Shown here: one piece after another, positions 29,635-38,054 of the stretch
Layout: each line of letters opens with the position of its first letter
Numbering within the stretch: position 1 is the stretch's first letter
Source: Streptomyces djakartensis
GTDB taxonomy: Bacteria > Actinomycetota > Actinomycetes > Streptomycetales > Streptomycetaceae
Direction of reading: 5' to 3'
NCBI RefSeq assembly: GCF_014651075.1
Contig: NZ_BMWE01000005.1
Location: forward strand, 186,001-250,000
Length of the DNA: 64,000 nt
The notes under the pieces: model-generated
Database searches by the model: none
What the model was told of the DNA's origin: nothing
What the model saw: only the letters and a program-made list of their open reading frames with translations
Translations under genes and position numbers: made by a program

Positions 29635-30851
29635 CACGCCACCTCCTTCTGCTGTGCGGGTCCGGCGAGGACCTGGCGGTGGACCCGCTCCACGCCGTCG
29701 GCGACGCGCCGCCAGGTGTAGTGGGCGAGGACGCGTTCCCGCCCGGCCGTGCCGTGACGGCGGCGCAGTGCGTCGTGGTCGAGGAGCTCGCGTACCGCGG
29801 CGGCGACCGACCCGGGGTCCTGCGGACGGACGAGCCGGCCCGTGACGCCGTCGGCGACGCTGTCCCGGTGGCCGCCGACATCGCTGGCGACGACGGGGAC
29901 ACCGCAGGCCATCGCCTCCAGCGGCACGATCCCGAACGGCTCGTAGACGGGCGTGCACAGCACCAGGTCCGCGCTGCCGATCAGGGCGGGCATGCGGGCC
30001 GGGTCGACCGCGCCGAGCATCCGGACCCGGTCGCCCACGCCGATGCGCCGGGCCAGGCGCCGCAGCCGCCGCGCCTCGGGGTCGTCGGCGAGCAGTCCGG
30101 CGTCCGGTCCGCCCGCGATGAGCAGTTCGGCGTCCGGGATGCCGGCGAGGGCCTGGATGGCCTGGTCGTAGCCCTTGCGCGGGACGAGCCGGCCGCAGGC
30201 GAGCAGCCGGTGCCGCTCCCGGCGTGCCGGGACGCCGCCCTGCGGTACGCCGGGCCGGAACTGCTCCGCGTCCACCCCACAGGGCACCACGGACACCTGC
30301 CGGGCCGGCACGCCCAGCTCGGCCAGCTCCCGCACCTCGTCGGTGCAGGTGGCCAGGACCCGGGCGCAGCCGCGGCCGATCTGCCGCTCGATGCCGACGC
30401 GTTCGGGCGGGCTGGTGTCGAGCCGGCCCTGGTGGCGGCGCTTGACGGTGCCGAGGGCGTGGAAGGTCTGCACGACGGGCACGCCGTGCGGCTGGGCGCC
30501 GATCCGGGAGGCCATGCCGGACATCCAGAAGTGGGCGTGTGCCACGTCGGGCCGTTCCCGCGCCCAGGCGCGTTCCAGCCAGGCGCCGAACGCGGGCATG
30601 TACGGAAACAGTTCGTCCTTGGGGACGGCCTGGGCCGGTCCGGCCGGGACGTGCTCGACCACGGCGCCGCCCGGCAGCGGTACCCGGTCGGGCAGGCCGG
30701 CCGCGTCACGGCGGGTGTAGACGGTCACGTCGTGGCCGCGCCGCGCCAGTTCCTCGCTCAGGCGGGCCACGTACACGTTCTGGCCGCCGGCGTCGACGCC
30801 GCCGAGCGCGGCGAGCGGGCTCGCGTGCTCGGAGACCATGGCGATCCTCAT
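29634..30851 (-). CDS. Family 4 (GT-B) glycosyltransferase
   Basis: 405 residues. N-terminal domain: MRIAMVSEHASPLAALGGVDAGGQ, the glycogen-synthase/sucrose-synthase-like loop, then HAHFWMSG. C-terminal nucleotide-sugar domain: LLACGRLVPRKGYDQAIQAL and YEPFGIVPLEAMACGVPVVAS with the EPFGxxxLE motif. Retaining GT4 enzymes of this type use GDP-, UDP- or ADP-sugars. ATGA overlap with the next gene upstream. Confidence 0.92.
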   Translation of the reverse strand: MRIAMVSEHASPLAALGGVDAGGQNVYVARLSEELARRGHDVTVYTRRDAAGLPDRVPLPGGAVVEHVPAGPAQAVPKDELFPYMPAFGAWLERAWARERPDVAHAHFWMSGMASRIGAQPHGVPVVQTFHALGTVKRRHQGRLDTSPPERVGIERQIGRGCARVLATCTDEVRELAELGVPARQVSVVPCGVDAEQFRPGVPQGGVPARRERHRLLACGRLVPRKGYDQAIQALAGIPDAELLIAGGPDAGLLADDPEARRLRRLARRIGVGDRVRMLGAVDPARMPALIGSADLVLCTPVYEPFGIVPLEAMACGVPVVASDVGGHRDSVADGVTGRLVRPQDPGSVAAAVRELLDHDALRRRHGTAGRERVLAHYTWRRVADGVERVHRQVLAGPAQQKEVA

Positions 30852-31798
30852 CGGGCCACCTCCTTCAGCAGCCGCTCCCAGTCGTCCAGGAAGCGGGAGA
30901 GCCCGTAGCGGGCGAGCGCCGCCGCCCGTGCTCCTTCGCCGACCATCCGCGCGTGCAGCGGGTCGGCCGTGAAGTCCCGTACGGCGTCCGTGAGTTCTTC
31001 GATCCGGTTGGAGACCACTCCGGCTCCGGGCGGTACGGCCTCGGTGACCTCGGTGGTGGCGAGCGCCACGACGGGCATGCCCAGGTGCATCGCCTCCAGC
31101 AGGGACAGGCCGAGGGAGGTCCAGCGCACCGGGTGGACGTAGACGCGGCGGCGTGCCATCGCCGTGTGGAGTGCGGACTGGGTGAGTTCGTGGGAGCGGC
31201 AGCGGTCGGCGGGGATGCCGAGCCGGTCCGCGAGCCCCTCGGTGCCCATGCCGAAGACGTCCAGCGGGGCCGCCTCGGCGAAGGCCGGCAGCAGGTCGGT
31301 GCCGGTGGTGCGGCCGCGCCGCAGCGGCTCGTTGACGGCGACCGCCGCGCGTGCCAGCTCCCCGGTCCACAGCGGCCCGGGGTCGACGATGCCGTGCTCG
31401 ATGACGGTGCTCGGCACGGTACCGGCGTCCCACATCAGCCGGTTGAAGTGGGTGACGTGGACGAGGGTGGCGCCGGGGATGTCCGCCGCGGGGTGCCGGG
31501 TGTCGGGCACGTCACCGTGCGGGGCGTTGTGCTCCAGGTACACCAGCGGGGGGCGGCGGCCCAGCCACTCGTCGACCAGGGCGAGTTCGTGCGGGCGCTG
31601 CAGGACGACGACGTCGATGTCCTCGTCGCGCAGCCGCTCCGGCGGCACCTCGACGACGGAGTCGGGCCAGTCCCAGGTGCGGGCGCGGCCGAGTCCGTCG
31701 GGGCCGCGGTCGGGTGTCACGGGGACGACGTAGGTGTGCGGGCCCTGTACGAAGGCCGTGGTCCACGATCCGTGCACGTGCCAGATGAGGATCCTCAT
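30848..31798 (-). CDS. GT-B glycosyltransferase of the glycan operon
   Basis: 316 residues, shorter than typical GT4. N-terminal MRILIWHVHGSWTTAFVQGPHTY and VYLEHNAPHGDVPD; C-terminal GMGTEGLADRLG, then VYVHPVRWTSLGLSLLEAMHLGMPVVAL, matching the GT4 donor-binding loop with SLGLSLLEAM in place of EPFGxxxLEAM. Lacks a membrane segment. Both ends overlap neighbouring genes by 4 nt. Donor and acceptor unknown. Confidence 0.85.
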   Translation of the reverse strand: MRILIWHVHGSWTTAFVQGPHTYVVPVTPDRGPDGLGRARTWDWPDSVVEVPPERLRDEDIDVVVLQRPHELALVDEWLGRRPPLVYLEHNAPHGDVPDTRHPAADIPGATLVHVTHFNRLMWDAGTVPSTVIEHGIVDPGPLWTGELARAAVAVNEPLRRGRTTGTDLLPAFAEAAPLDVFGMGTEGLADRLGIPADRCRSHELTQSALHTAMARRRVYVHPVRWTSLGLSLLEAMHLGMPVVALATTEVTEAVPPGAGVVSNRIEELTDAVRDFTADPLHARMVGEGARAAALARYGLSRFLDDWERLLKEVAR

Positions 31799-32784
31799 GT
31801 CTCCCCCATCAGCTTCTCGACGGCGGTCACCACGTCGTGCGGGGTGACGGTGTCCAGACAGGGGTGGCCGGGCACCGGACACTCCCTGGCCCTGCTGCCC
31901 GCGCACGGCGCGTCCTGGTCGCCGAGCAGCACGTACGGGACGCCGTACGGCCGCCAGCGCTCGGCCGGGACGACCGGCGCGAACAGGGAGACGACGGGGG
32001 TGCCGACGGCGGCGGCGAGGTGGGCGGGTCCGGTGTTGCCGGTGACGACGACGGCGGCGCCCGCGAGGACGCCGCTCAGTTCGGCGGCCCCGGTGCGGCC
32101 GCCTAGGTCGAGGGCGTGCGAGCCGGCGACGTACGCGGTGAGGTCTCTCTCCCCCGCGCCTCCGGTCACCACCACCCGGTGGCCGGCGGCGGCCAGTTCG
32201 CGTACCGCCTCGGCGCAGCGCCCGGGGCTCCAGGCGCGGGCCGGGACACTGGCGCCGGGGTGCAGGACGACGTACGGGCCCGGGCCGGTGAGTCCGGCGG
32301 TGGCGGGCGGCGGGAGCACCCGCGGCCGGCCGTCGTCGGCCGGTGGGAACCCGGCGGCCTCCGCCAGGTCCAGTGCCGCCTCGGCCTCGTGGGCGTGCGG
32401 GGCGCGGTGGTGGCGTACGTCGAGGAGGGAGCCGGGGTAGTCCTCGCTGTCGGCGGCGATGAAGCCGACCCCGGCGAGGCGCAGCAGCAGGGCGGCGGGC
32501 AGCGGCGACTGGTGGAAGGAGGTGAGGATCAGCGCGGTGTCGGCGTCGATGGTGTCGATGAGCTGCTCGACCTCTCCGCGGCCGACGGGCGGGGGTGTGA
32601 AGCCCACCCAGGGCGCGTCCCACACGAGGATCTCGTCGACGCCCGGCAGCAGCGCGGCGGCGGGCGCGCCGCGCGGTCCGCACAGCAGGGTGACGGTGTC
32701 GGCGCGGGCGGCGACCGCGCGGACGGCGGGCCCGGCGAGCAGGACGTCCCCGAAGCTGTCGAGGCGGGTGACGAGTGCCTTCAC
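31795..32784 (-). CDS. GT9 heptosyltransferase-like glycosyltransferase of normal length
   Basis: 329 residues from the GTG at 32784 (GGGGAGGGG upstream, GTGA overlap). The GT9 motifs KALVTRLDSFGDVLLAGPAVRA, VVLHPGASVPARAWSP and VVTGNTGPAHLAAAVGTPVVSLFAP are all present. It starts directly with the first beta-strand, unlike the repeat-bearing GT9 in the same operon, and so serves as an internal control for normal family length. Probable ADP-heptose-dependent transferase. Confidence 0.92.
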   Translation of the reverse strand: MKALVTRLDSFGDVLLAGPAVRAVAARADTVTLLCGPRGAPAAALLPGVDEILVWDAPWVGFTPPPVGRGEVEQLIDTIDADTALILTSFHQSPLPAALLLRLAGVGFIAADSEDYPGSLLDVRHHRAPHAHEAEAALDLAEAAGFPPADDGRPRVLPPPATAGLTGPGPYVVLHPGASVPARAWSPGRCAEAVRELAAAGHRVVVTGGAGERDLTAYVAGSHALDLGGRTGAAELSGVLAGAAVVVTGNTGPAHLAAAVGTPVVSLFAPVVPAERWRPYGVPYVLLGDQDAPCAGSRARECPVPGHPCLDTVTPHDVVTAVEKLMGET

Positions 32785-33380
32785 GCGCCCCTCCCCTGGC
32801 CCGGGCCGGTCGCGTAGGCCTCCTGGATGGGGCGTTCGTCGGCGACGACGCGGCCCCGCGGCGGCCCGTGAAGTACCGCGCGGACGGCGGTCAGCAGGTC
32901 GGGGGCGACGTGGTCGGCGGCCGCGGTCTCCTCGGGGCGGGTCTGCGCGGTGGGGACGAGGATGCCGTGGGCACCGGCCCGGCGGGCGGCCTCCACGTCG
33001 GCGCCGATGTCGCCGATGACGACGAGCTCGGCGGGGTGGGTGCAGATCCGCCCGGCCGCCCACAGCACCATGCCGGGCTGGGGTTTGCGGCAGTGGCAGC
33101 CGTCGTCGGGGCCGTGCGGGCAGACGGCGAACACGCCGAACGGGCCGAGGAGTTCGTCGACGCGGTGGTTGACGCGGCGGACGTCGGCCTCGGTGAGCAG
33201 TCCGCGTGCGACACCGGACTGGTTGGTGACGACGCCGGTGGCGATGCCGCGGGCGCGCAGCATGGCGAGCGCCTCCCGGGCGCCCTCCACGGGGCGGACG
33301 CGGTCGGGGTCGGCGTTGTAGGGGACGTCCTCGACGAGTGTGCCGTCGCGGTCGAACAGCACGGCCTTGACCGGGCTCAT
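32781..33380 (-). CDS. gmhB: D-glycero-manno-heptose 1,7-bisphosphate 7-phosphatase (HAD family)
   Basis: 199 residues. HAD motif I FDRDGTLVED (nucleophile D10, acid/base D12), motif II VVTNQSG, motif III lysine in CRKPQPGM, motif IV IGDIGADVEAA. The zinc-binding loop CPHGPDDGCHC is diagnostic of GmhB/HisB-type phosphatases. It removes the 7-phosphate between the kinase and nucleotidyltransferase reactions of HldE. ATGA overlap with the upstream GT2. Confidence 0.9.
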   Translation of the reverse strand: MSPVKAVLFDRDGTLVEDVPYNADPDRVRPVEGAREALAMLRARGIATGVVTNQSGVARGLLTEADVRRVNHRVDELLGPFGVFAVCPHGPDDGCHCRKPQPGMVLWAAGRICTHPAELVVIGDIGADVEAARRAGAHGILVPTAQTRPEETAAADHVAPDLLTAVRAVLHGPPRGRVVADERPIQEAYATGPGQGRGA

Positions 33381-34375
33381 CGGGTCACCTCCGGCCAGGA
33401 GGGGGCGCGGCGGTGGCGCAGGGCGCCGGTCAGCCGGTGCCAGGTCGCGGCGGGCGGGATGAGCACGCTGGTCGCGAGCATGGTGGTCACCTCGTGGCGG
33501 GTGCGGGGTCCGGGGGCGATGCGGGCCCGGGCGAACTCGGCGGTGCCGGCCGCCCAGCCGAGGGCGCAGGCCGCGGCGGCCCGGCCGTGCCCGGTGGCGG
33601 CGAGTGCGCAGGCCGCGACGCCCGCGGTGGTGATCGCCGCGTGGGTGCGGATCCGGCCGCGTGGCGCGACCGCCTTGTCCCACCAGTCGGGTCCGTGCAG
33701 CCGCCGCATGAGGGCGTCGTCGGCGTTGCCGCGCTGCTGCCGTACGGACACCCAGCGGGAGGCGGGGCGCACGGGGTGGCGGGTGGTGCGGCGGCCCTGC
33801 CGGATGCGCCAGCCCGCGTCGAGGACGCGCAGCGCGAGGTCGGCGTCCTCGCGGAAGGCGCGCCGGAAGCGTTCGTCGAAGCCGCCGACCTGTTTGAGCG
33901 CCTCCGTGCGGTAGGCCATGTCGGCGGTGATCCAGTGGGCGCGGGCGAGCCCGGCGGTGCCGCGCTCCCAGTCGGTGGGGCGGCGTTCGCCGGGCAGGGG
34001 TACGGCGATGACGCCCTGGACTCCGGCGATGTCGGGGGCCGCTTCGGCGAGGTCCTCGGCGAGTTGCTCACCCCAGTGGGGTCCGACCTGGACGTCGTCG
34101 TCGAGGAACACGGTCCACGGTGCGGTGACGGCACGCAGCCCGGTGTTGCGGGCGGCGGCGGGCCCACGACCGCCGCCGCCCAGCACGGTGGTGCGTTCCC
34201 GCAGGTCGCCGAGGACGCTCAGCGGGTGTTCCAGCCTGTCCGGTTCGGGGTCGGGCCGGTCGTCGACGAGGATGATCTGCTCGGGGCGCGGCCCGGTCGC
34301 GGCGGCCAGCGACGCGAGGCAGTCGGCGAGGGTGTCCCGCACGAGGGTCGGGATCACGACGGCGTACGAGGTCAT
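33377..34375 (-). CDS. Family 2 glycosyltransferase with a C-terminal hydrophobic segment
   Basis: 332 residues. GT-A domain with YAVVIPTLVRDTLADCLASL, ILVDDRPDPEP and TVFLDDDVQVG as the DxD region; then HWITADMAYRTEALKQVGGFDERF and EDADLALRVL. Residues about 240-275 (AAITTAGVAACALAATG...AAACALGWAAG) are hydrophobic and probably associate with the membrane. Second gene of the operon after the carbamoyltransferase, with a 4-nt overlap on each side. Confidence 0.9.
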   Translation of the reverse strand: MTSYAVVIPTLVRDTLADCLASLAAATGPRPEQIILVDDRPDPEPDRLEHPLSVLGDLRERTTVLGGGGRGPAAARNTGLRAVTAPWTVFLDDDVQVGPHWGEQLAEDLAEAAPDIAGVQGVIAVPLPGERRPTDWERGTAGLARAHWITADMAYRTEALKQVGGFDERFRRAFREDADLALRVLDAGWRIRQGRRTTRHPVRPASRWVSVRQQRGNADDALMRRLHGPDWWDKAVAPRGRIRTHAAITTAGVAACALAATGHGRAAAACALGWAAGTAEFARARIAPGPRTRHEVTTMLATSVLIPPAATWHRLTGALRHRRAPSWPEVTR

Positions 34376-36027
34376 GCGGCGGTCCTCCCTCCGGCTCCGG
34401 CGGCGAACGCCCGCTCCCGGCGGACCGCGTACGGCCCGATGGCCAGCAGGTCGACGGGCGCGGAGCCGAAGCACTCCAGGGCGTCGCGCGGGTCGTCGAC
34501 CATGGGCCGGCCGGCGGTGTTGAGGCTGGTGTTGACGACCACGGGCAGTCCGGTGCGCCGCTCGAAGGCGTGCAGCATCCGCGCCACCAGCGGTTCCCGC
34601 CGCTCCTCGACGGTCTGGATGCGGGCGGTGCCGTCGACGTGCACGACGGCGGGGATGCGGTCCCGCCACTGCTGGGCGACGTCGTGCACGAACAGCATGT
34701 ACGGGCTGGGCAGGGGGCCGCCGGAGAACAGCTCGGCGGCGCGGTCGGCGAGGACCATGGGGGCGACGGGCCGGAACTCCTCGCGGCCCTTGACGCTGTT
34801 GAGGCGTTCCAGGTTCTCGGCGCGGCCGGGGTGCGCGAGCAGGGAGCGGTGCCCGAGGGCGCGCGGCCCGAACTCGCTGCGGCCCTGGAACCAGGCGACG
34901 ACGCCGTCCCGGGCCAGTTCCCCGGCGACGGCCTCGGCGATGTCGTCGGGCTCCTCGTAGGGGATCGCGGCGGTGTCCAGCCAGGTGCGCAGTTCCTCGT
35001 CGCTCCAGCCGCGGCCGAGATCGGCGCCGGGCATGGGGGCGGGCCGTTCGGCGAGGTGCAGCGCCCCGCCGAGGGCGGTGCCGGCGTCTCCGGCGGCGGG
35101 CTGCACCCAGACGTCCCGGTACGGGCCCTTCGCCGCGATCCTGGAGTTGGCGACGCAGTTGAGGGCGACGCCCCCGGCCATGGTGAGCGCCTCGCCGCCC
35201 GCCTCGCGGTGCAGCCAGTCGACGAGCTCCAGCAGGACCTCCTCGAGTGCGGCCTGGGTGCTGGCGGCGAGGTCGGCGTGGTCCTGGCTCCAGGGTTCGC
35301 CCTTGGCCCGGGGCGGGGCGAAGGAGGCCCAGTCGACGCCGTGGGCGCGGAAGCCGCCGTGGCCGGTGGGGTGCACGTACTGCCGTAGCCGGGGCAGGAA
35401 GCGGGGGGTGCCGTAGGAGGCGAGGGCCATGACCTTGTACTCGTCGCTGCTGCGCAGGAAGCCGAGGTGCTCGGTGAGCTCCTCGTAGACGAGGCCGAGG
35501 GAGTCGGGCAGGGCCTGGGTGGCGAGGGTGTCGAGTTTGCCGTCGCGGTAGCGGCCGGCCAGGTGGGAGGCGGCCTCGCCGCGGCCGTCGAGGACGAGGA
35601 CGGCGCTGTCGGGGTGCGGGGAGGCGGGCCCGGCGGAGGCGGCGTGGGCGACGTGGTGGGGGACGAAGACGACCCGCTCGGGGTCGAGTCCGGGCAGGGC
35701 CTCGGCGAGGAACTCGGGGGCGCGGCGCGCGTACTCCAGGCGCAGCGGGTCCCAGGGGTCGTTCAGGCCCAGGTCGCGGGCGGGCCGGGCGAGCTTGGGG
35801 TCGAAGGAGTAGGTGACGGCGTCCAGTTCCTCGGGCCGCAGCCCCGCCTGGTCAAGGCACCAGCGGGCGGACAGCTCGGGCAGCTCCCACGCGGAGAACG
35901 GCAGCGGTCGTTTGCCGTGCTTGCGTCGGCTGAAGCGCTCCTCCTCGGCGGCCGCCACCGTCCTGCCGTCGACCACCAGGGCGGCGGCGGGGTCATGGAA
36001 CAGGGCGTTGATACCGAGGATGCGCAT
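34372..36027 (-). CDS. O-carbamoyltransferase of the NodU/TobZ family
   Basis: 551 residues, the family's usual length. N-terminal Kae1-like domain: MRILGINALFHDPAAALVVDG, and the metal-binding FVPHHVAHAAS histidines. Then SDEYKVMALASYG, MAGGVALNCVANSR, and the C-terminal YrdC-like half with GRSEFGPRALGHRSLLA and VVNTSLNTAGRPMVD. Such enzymes make carbamoyl-adenylate from carbamoyl phosphate and ATP and place the carbamoyl group on a sugar hydroxyl. As the first gene of the heptose operon it suggests an O-carbamoylated glycan, a decoration known from Nod factors and some heptose-containing antibiotics. GGAG lies 12 nt before the ATG, a weak ribosome site. Confidence 0.92.
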   Translation of the reverse strand: MRILGINALFHDPAAALVVDGRTVAAAEEERFSRRKHGKRPLPFSAWELPELSARWCLDQAGLRPEELDAVTYSFDPKLARPARDLGLNDPWDPLRLEYARRAPEFLAEALPGLDPERVVFVPHHVAHAASAGPASPHPDSAVLVLDGRGEAASHLAGRYRDGKLDTLATQALPDSLGLVYEELTEHLGFLRSSDEYKVMALASYGTPRFLPRLRQYVHPTGHGGFRAHGVDWASFAPPRAKGEPWSQDHADLAASTQAALEEVLLELVDWLHREAGGEALTMAGGVALNCVANSRIAAKGPYRDVWVQPAAGDAGTALGGALHLAERPAPMPGADLGRGWSDEELRTWLDTAAIPYEEPDDIAEAVAGELARDGVVAWFQGRSEFGPRALGHRSLLAHPGRAENLERLNSVKGREEFRPVAPMVLADRAAELFSGGPLPSPYMLFVHDVAQQWRDRIPAVVHVDGTARIQTVEERREPLVARMLHAFERRTGLPVVVNTSLNTAGRPMVDDPRDALECFGSAPVDLLAIGPYAVRRERAFAAGAGGRTAA

Positions 36028-36069
36028 GGGGGCTGTGCTCCGTCCCGTGGTCGATGGGGGACTACGGTT

Positions 36070-36131
36070 CTGGCGAGTGCCGCGGTGCGGCTGTCTCAAA
36101 CAATTGGAGCCAACTGCCAAGAAATCGCCAG
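36070..36131. promoter_or_regulatory. Promoter region of the heptose glycan operon with inverted repeats
   Basis: The 109-nt gap between the SDR gene and the carbamoyltransferase holds CTGGCGA (36070-36076) and its inverted copy TCGCCAG (36125-36131), with TTGGAGCCAA (36104-36113) between. The segment is AT-richer than its surroundings and may carry a dedicated promoter; no convincing -35/-10 pair is visible. Confidence 0.35.
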
Positions 36132-36136
36132 TTTTG

Positions 36137-37138
36137 TCACGCTCTGTATCCCAGAAGTGAGGTCCTGGTGACCGGCTCAGCCGCCACGGACCGCGAGAAC
36201 CAGTCAACGGTCCTCTCCAGCCCTTCCGGCCAGCCGACGCGGGGCCGCCAGCCGAGCCGCTCCCGGGCCAGCCGGGTGTCGGGGCGGCGCCGGCCTGGGT
36301 CGTCCACGGGGCGGTCCACGAACCGGATGCGGGAGGACGAGCCGGTGAGCTCGACGATCCGGCGGGCCAGCTCCAGCATGGTGATCTCGTCACCGCCGCC
36401 GATGTTGACCGGTCCGGTCTCGGCGGAGGCGGCCAGGGCGAGCACGCCGTCCACGGTGTCGTCGACGTAGGTCAGCGAGCGGGTCTGCCCGCCGTCCCCG
36501 GCGACGGTCAGGGGCATGCCGTCCAGGGCCTGCGCGATGAAGGTGGGGACGGCTCGGCCGTCGCCGGTGCGCATCCGGGGCCCGTAGGTGTTGAAGATGC
36601 GCACGATGGCGGCGTCGGTGCCGTGCACGCCGCGATGGGCGGTGACCAGGGCCTCCGCGAAGCGCTTGGACTCGTCGTAGACGCTGCGCGGGCCGACGGG
36701 GTTGACGTTGCCCCAGTAGCCCTCGCGCTGCGGGTGTTCCAGCGGGTCGCCGTAGACCTCGGAGGTGGAGGCGAGGACGAACCGGGCGCCGTCGGCGCGG
36801 GCGCGGTCCAGCGCCAGACGGGTGCCGGTGCTGCCGACGTCCAGGGTCTCCAGGGGCAGTCGCAGGTAGTCGGCGGGCGAGGCCGGGCACGCGAAGTGCA
36901 GGACGAGGCCGAACCGGCCGGGCAGACCGGCGAACGCCTCCGGATCGGTGGCGTCACCGCGCACGAAGCGGAAGCCCGGGCGGGGCTCCAGGTCGGCCAC
37001 GTTGGCCCGGGAGCCGGTGGCCAGGTTGTCCAGGCACACGACGTCCGCGCCGGCGTCGAGCAGCCGTGCGCACAGATGCGACCCGAGGAACCCGGCACCA
37101 CCGGTCACCAGAGCCCGGCGCCAGACATGTCCGTTCAC
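36137..37138 (-). CDS. NAD-dependent SDR, UDP-glucuronate decarboxylase (UXS)-like
   Basis: 333 residues from the GTG at 37138, chosen for the GGAGGGAG site upstream rather than the ATG at 37183. NAD-binding TGGAGFLGSH at 12-21; LDNLATGSRANV; HFACPASPADY; the active site TSEVYGDPLEHPQ followed by YWGNVNPVGPRSVYDESKR (Y154, K158, and E127 in the UXS-typical position). The YWGNVNP-GPRS block is characteristic of UDP-xylose synthases, so UDP-xylose or a related pentose donor is likely. It is not clearly an HldD-type heptose epimerase, which would have a different active-site context. Same strand, 109 nt upstream of the operon. Confidence 0.82.
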   Translation of the reverse strand: MNGHVWRRALVTGGAGFLGSHLCARLLDAGADVVCLDNLATGSRANVADLEPRPGFRFVRGDATDPEAFAGLPGRFGLVLHFACPASPADYLRLPLETLDVGSTGTRLALDRARADGARFVLASTSEVYGDPLEHPQREGYWGNVNPVGPRSVYDESKRFAEALVTAHRGVHGTDAAIVRIFNTYGPRMRTGDGRAVPTFIAQALDGMPLTVAGDGGQTRSLTYVDDTVDGVLALAASAETGPVNIGGGDEITMLELARRIVELTGSSSRIRFVDRPVDDPGRRRPDTRLARERLGWRPRVGWPEGLERTVDWFSRSVAAEPVTRTSLLGYRA

Positions 37139-37200
37139 GAGACTCTCCCTCCGCCGGGTCGCGTTCCGGCGGCGGGTAACCACTCACAGCCCGGGAAACT

Positions 37201-37232
37201 CTATACACCTGACGTATACACCACATGTATAG
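37201..37232. promoter_or_regulatory. CTATAC / GTATAC / GTATAG element cluster in a divergent promoter
   Basis: CTATAC (37201-37206) and GTATAG (37227-37232) are inverted copies with the perfect palindrome GTATAC (37214-37219) between them. The cluster lies directly in front of the deacetylase pseudogene and 60 nt from the SDR start. AT-rich, operator-like, or a set of overlapping -10 elements. Confidence 0.4.
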
Positions 37233-37239
37233 TCCCGGC

Positions 37240-37976
37240 ATGCCTTCTCTGACCAAGAAGATGAAGGAAACGGGGACCGCGTTCCGCACGGCCGCGACGC
37301 TCGCGGCGGCCGCCGCGCTCACCCTGGCCCTGGGCGGGTGCGCGGGGCGCGAGACCACCGCTCCCGCCACCGTCCGGGCACAGGCGGCGGTGGACGTCCA
37401 AGCGGCCGGGTTCGGTACGGCCGACTGCCGCCGGGCGACTGGACATCCTGAAGGTGAAACAGGTCCCGGTGACCCTTCTTCCTCCTCGGTGAGCGGCACA
37501 TCGAGAAGTACCCGGAGCCGGTGCGGCGGATGGCCGACGAGGGCCACGAGGTGGCCAGCCACACCTGGGACCACAAGATCCTGACCCGGCTGCGCCCCGA
37601 GGAGATACGCAAGGAGCTGGAACGCCCCAACCAGGAGATAGAACGCCTCACCGGACGGCGCCCGGCCCTGATGCGCCCGCCGCAGGGCCGCACGAACGAG
37701 ACCGTGCACGAGATCTGCCGCGAGCTGGGCCTCGCCGAGGTGCTCTGGAGCGTGACCGCGAAGGACTACCGGACGACCGACTCGGACCTGATCACCCGCC
37801 GGGTCCTCGCCCAGGCGTCCCGGGACGGGATCATCCTGCTGCACGACATCTACGACGGCACCGTGCCGGCCGTGCCGGGCATCATCGACGCCCTGAAGGA
37901 ACGAAGGTACGTGTTCGTGACGGTGCCGCAGTTGCTGGCACCGGGCACGGCGGAGCCCGGGGAGGTCTACCGGTAG
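37240..37976 (+). pseudogene. Decayed secreted polysaccharide (NodB-type) deacetylase
   Basis: The first reading frame gives a lipoprotein-like signal peptide (TAATLAAAAALTLALGGC, lipobox LGGC) and then ADCRR, where homology breaks off. A short second-frame piece (LDILKVKQVPVT) follows, then an extra C in ACCC-TTC-TTC shifts into the frame of LGERHIEKYPEPV, which continues to the TAG at 37976. The remaining NodB part keeps SHTWDH, RPPQG and ILLHD, but the first catalytic motif (TFDDGP-type, with the general base) is missing, apparently removed by a deletion at about 37,430. At least one deletion and one 1-nt insertion make function very unlikely. Its former role near a glycan operon would have been N-deacetylation of the polymer. 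Confidence 0.85.
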
Positions 37977-38042
37977 GACCCGAATCCTTGGGCCAAGCGG
38001 GTGAGACATGCACAGAACAGGCCTTGAGCAGCGCGGATTTCC

Positions 38043-38048
38043 TACGAT
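38043..38048 (+). promoter_or_regulatory. Candidate -10 element of a leaderless transcript
   Basis: TACGAT ends 6 nt before the GTG at 38055, which lacks a ribosome-binding site. Same arrangement as upstream of mutA. Confidence 0.4.
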
Positions 38049-38054
38049 CGGGAC

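Noticed and set aside
36137..37138. HldD (ADP-heptose 6-epimerase) for the SDR upstream of the heptose operon
   Set aside because: The active-site neighbourhood (TSEVYGDP, YWGNVNPVGPRS) matches UDP-glucuronate decarboxylases, so it does not fill the missing HldD step.
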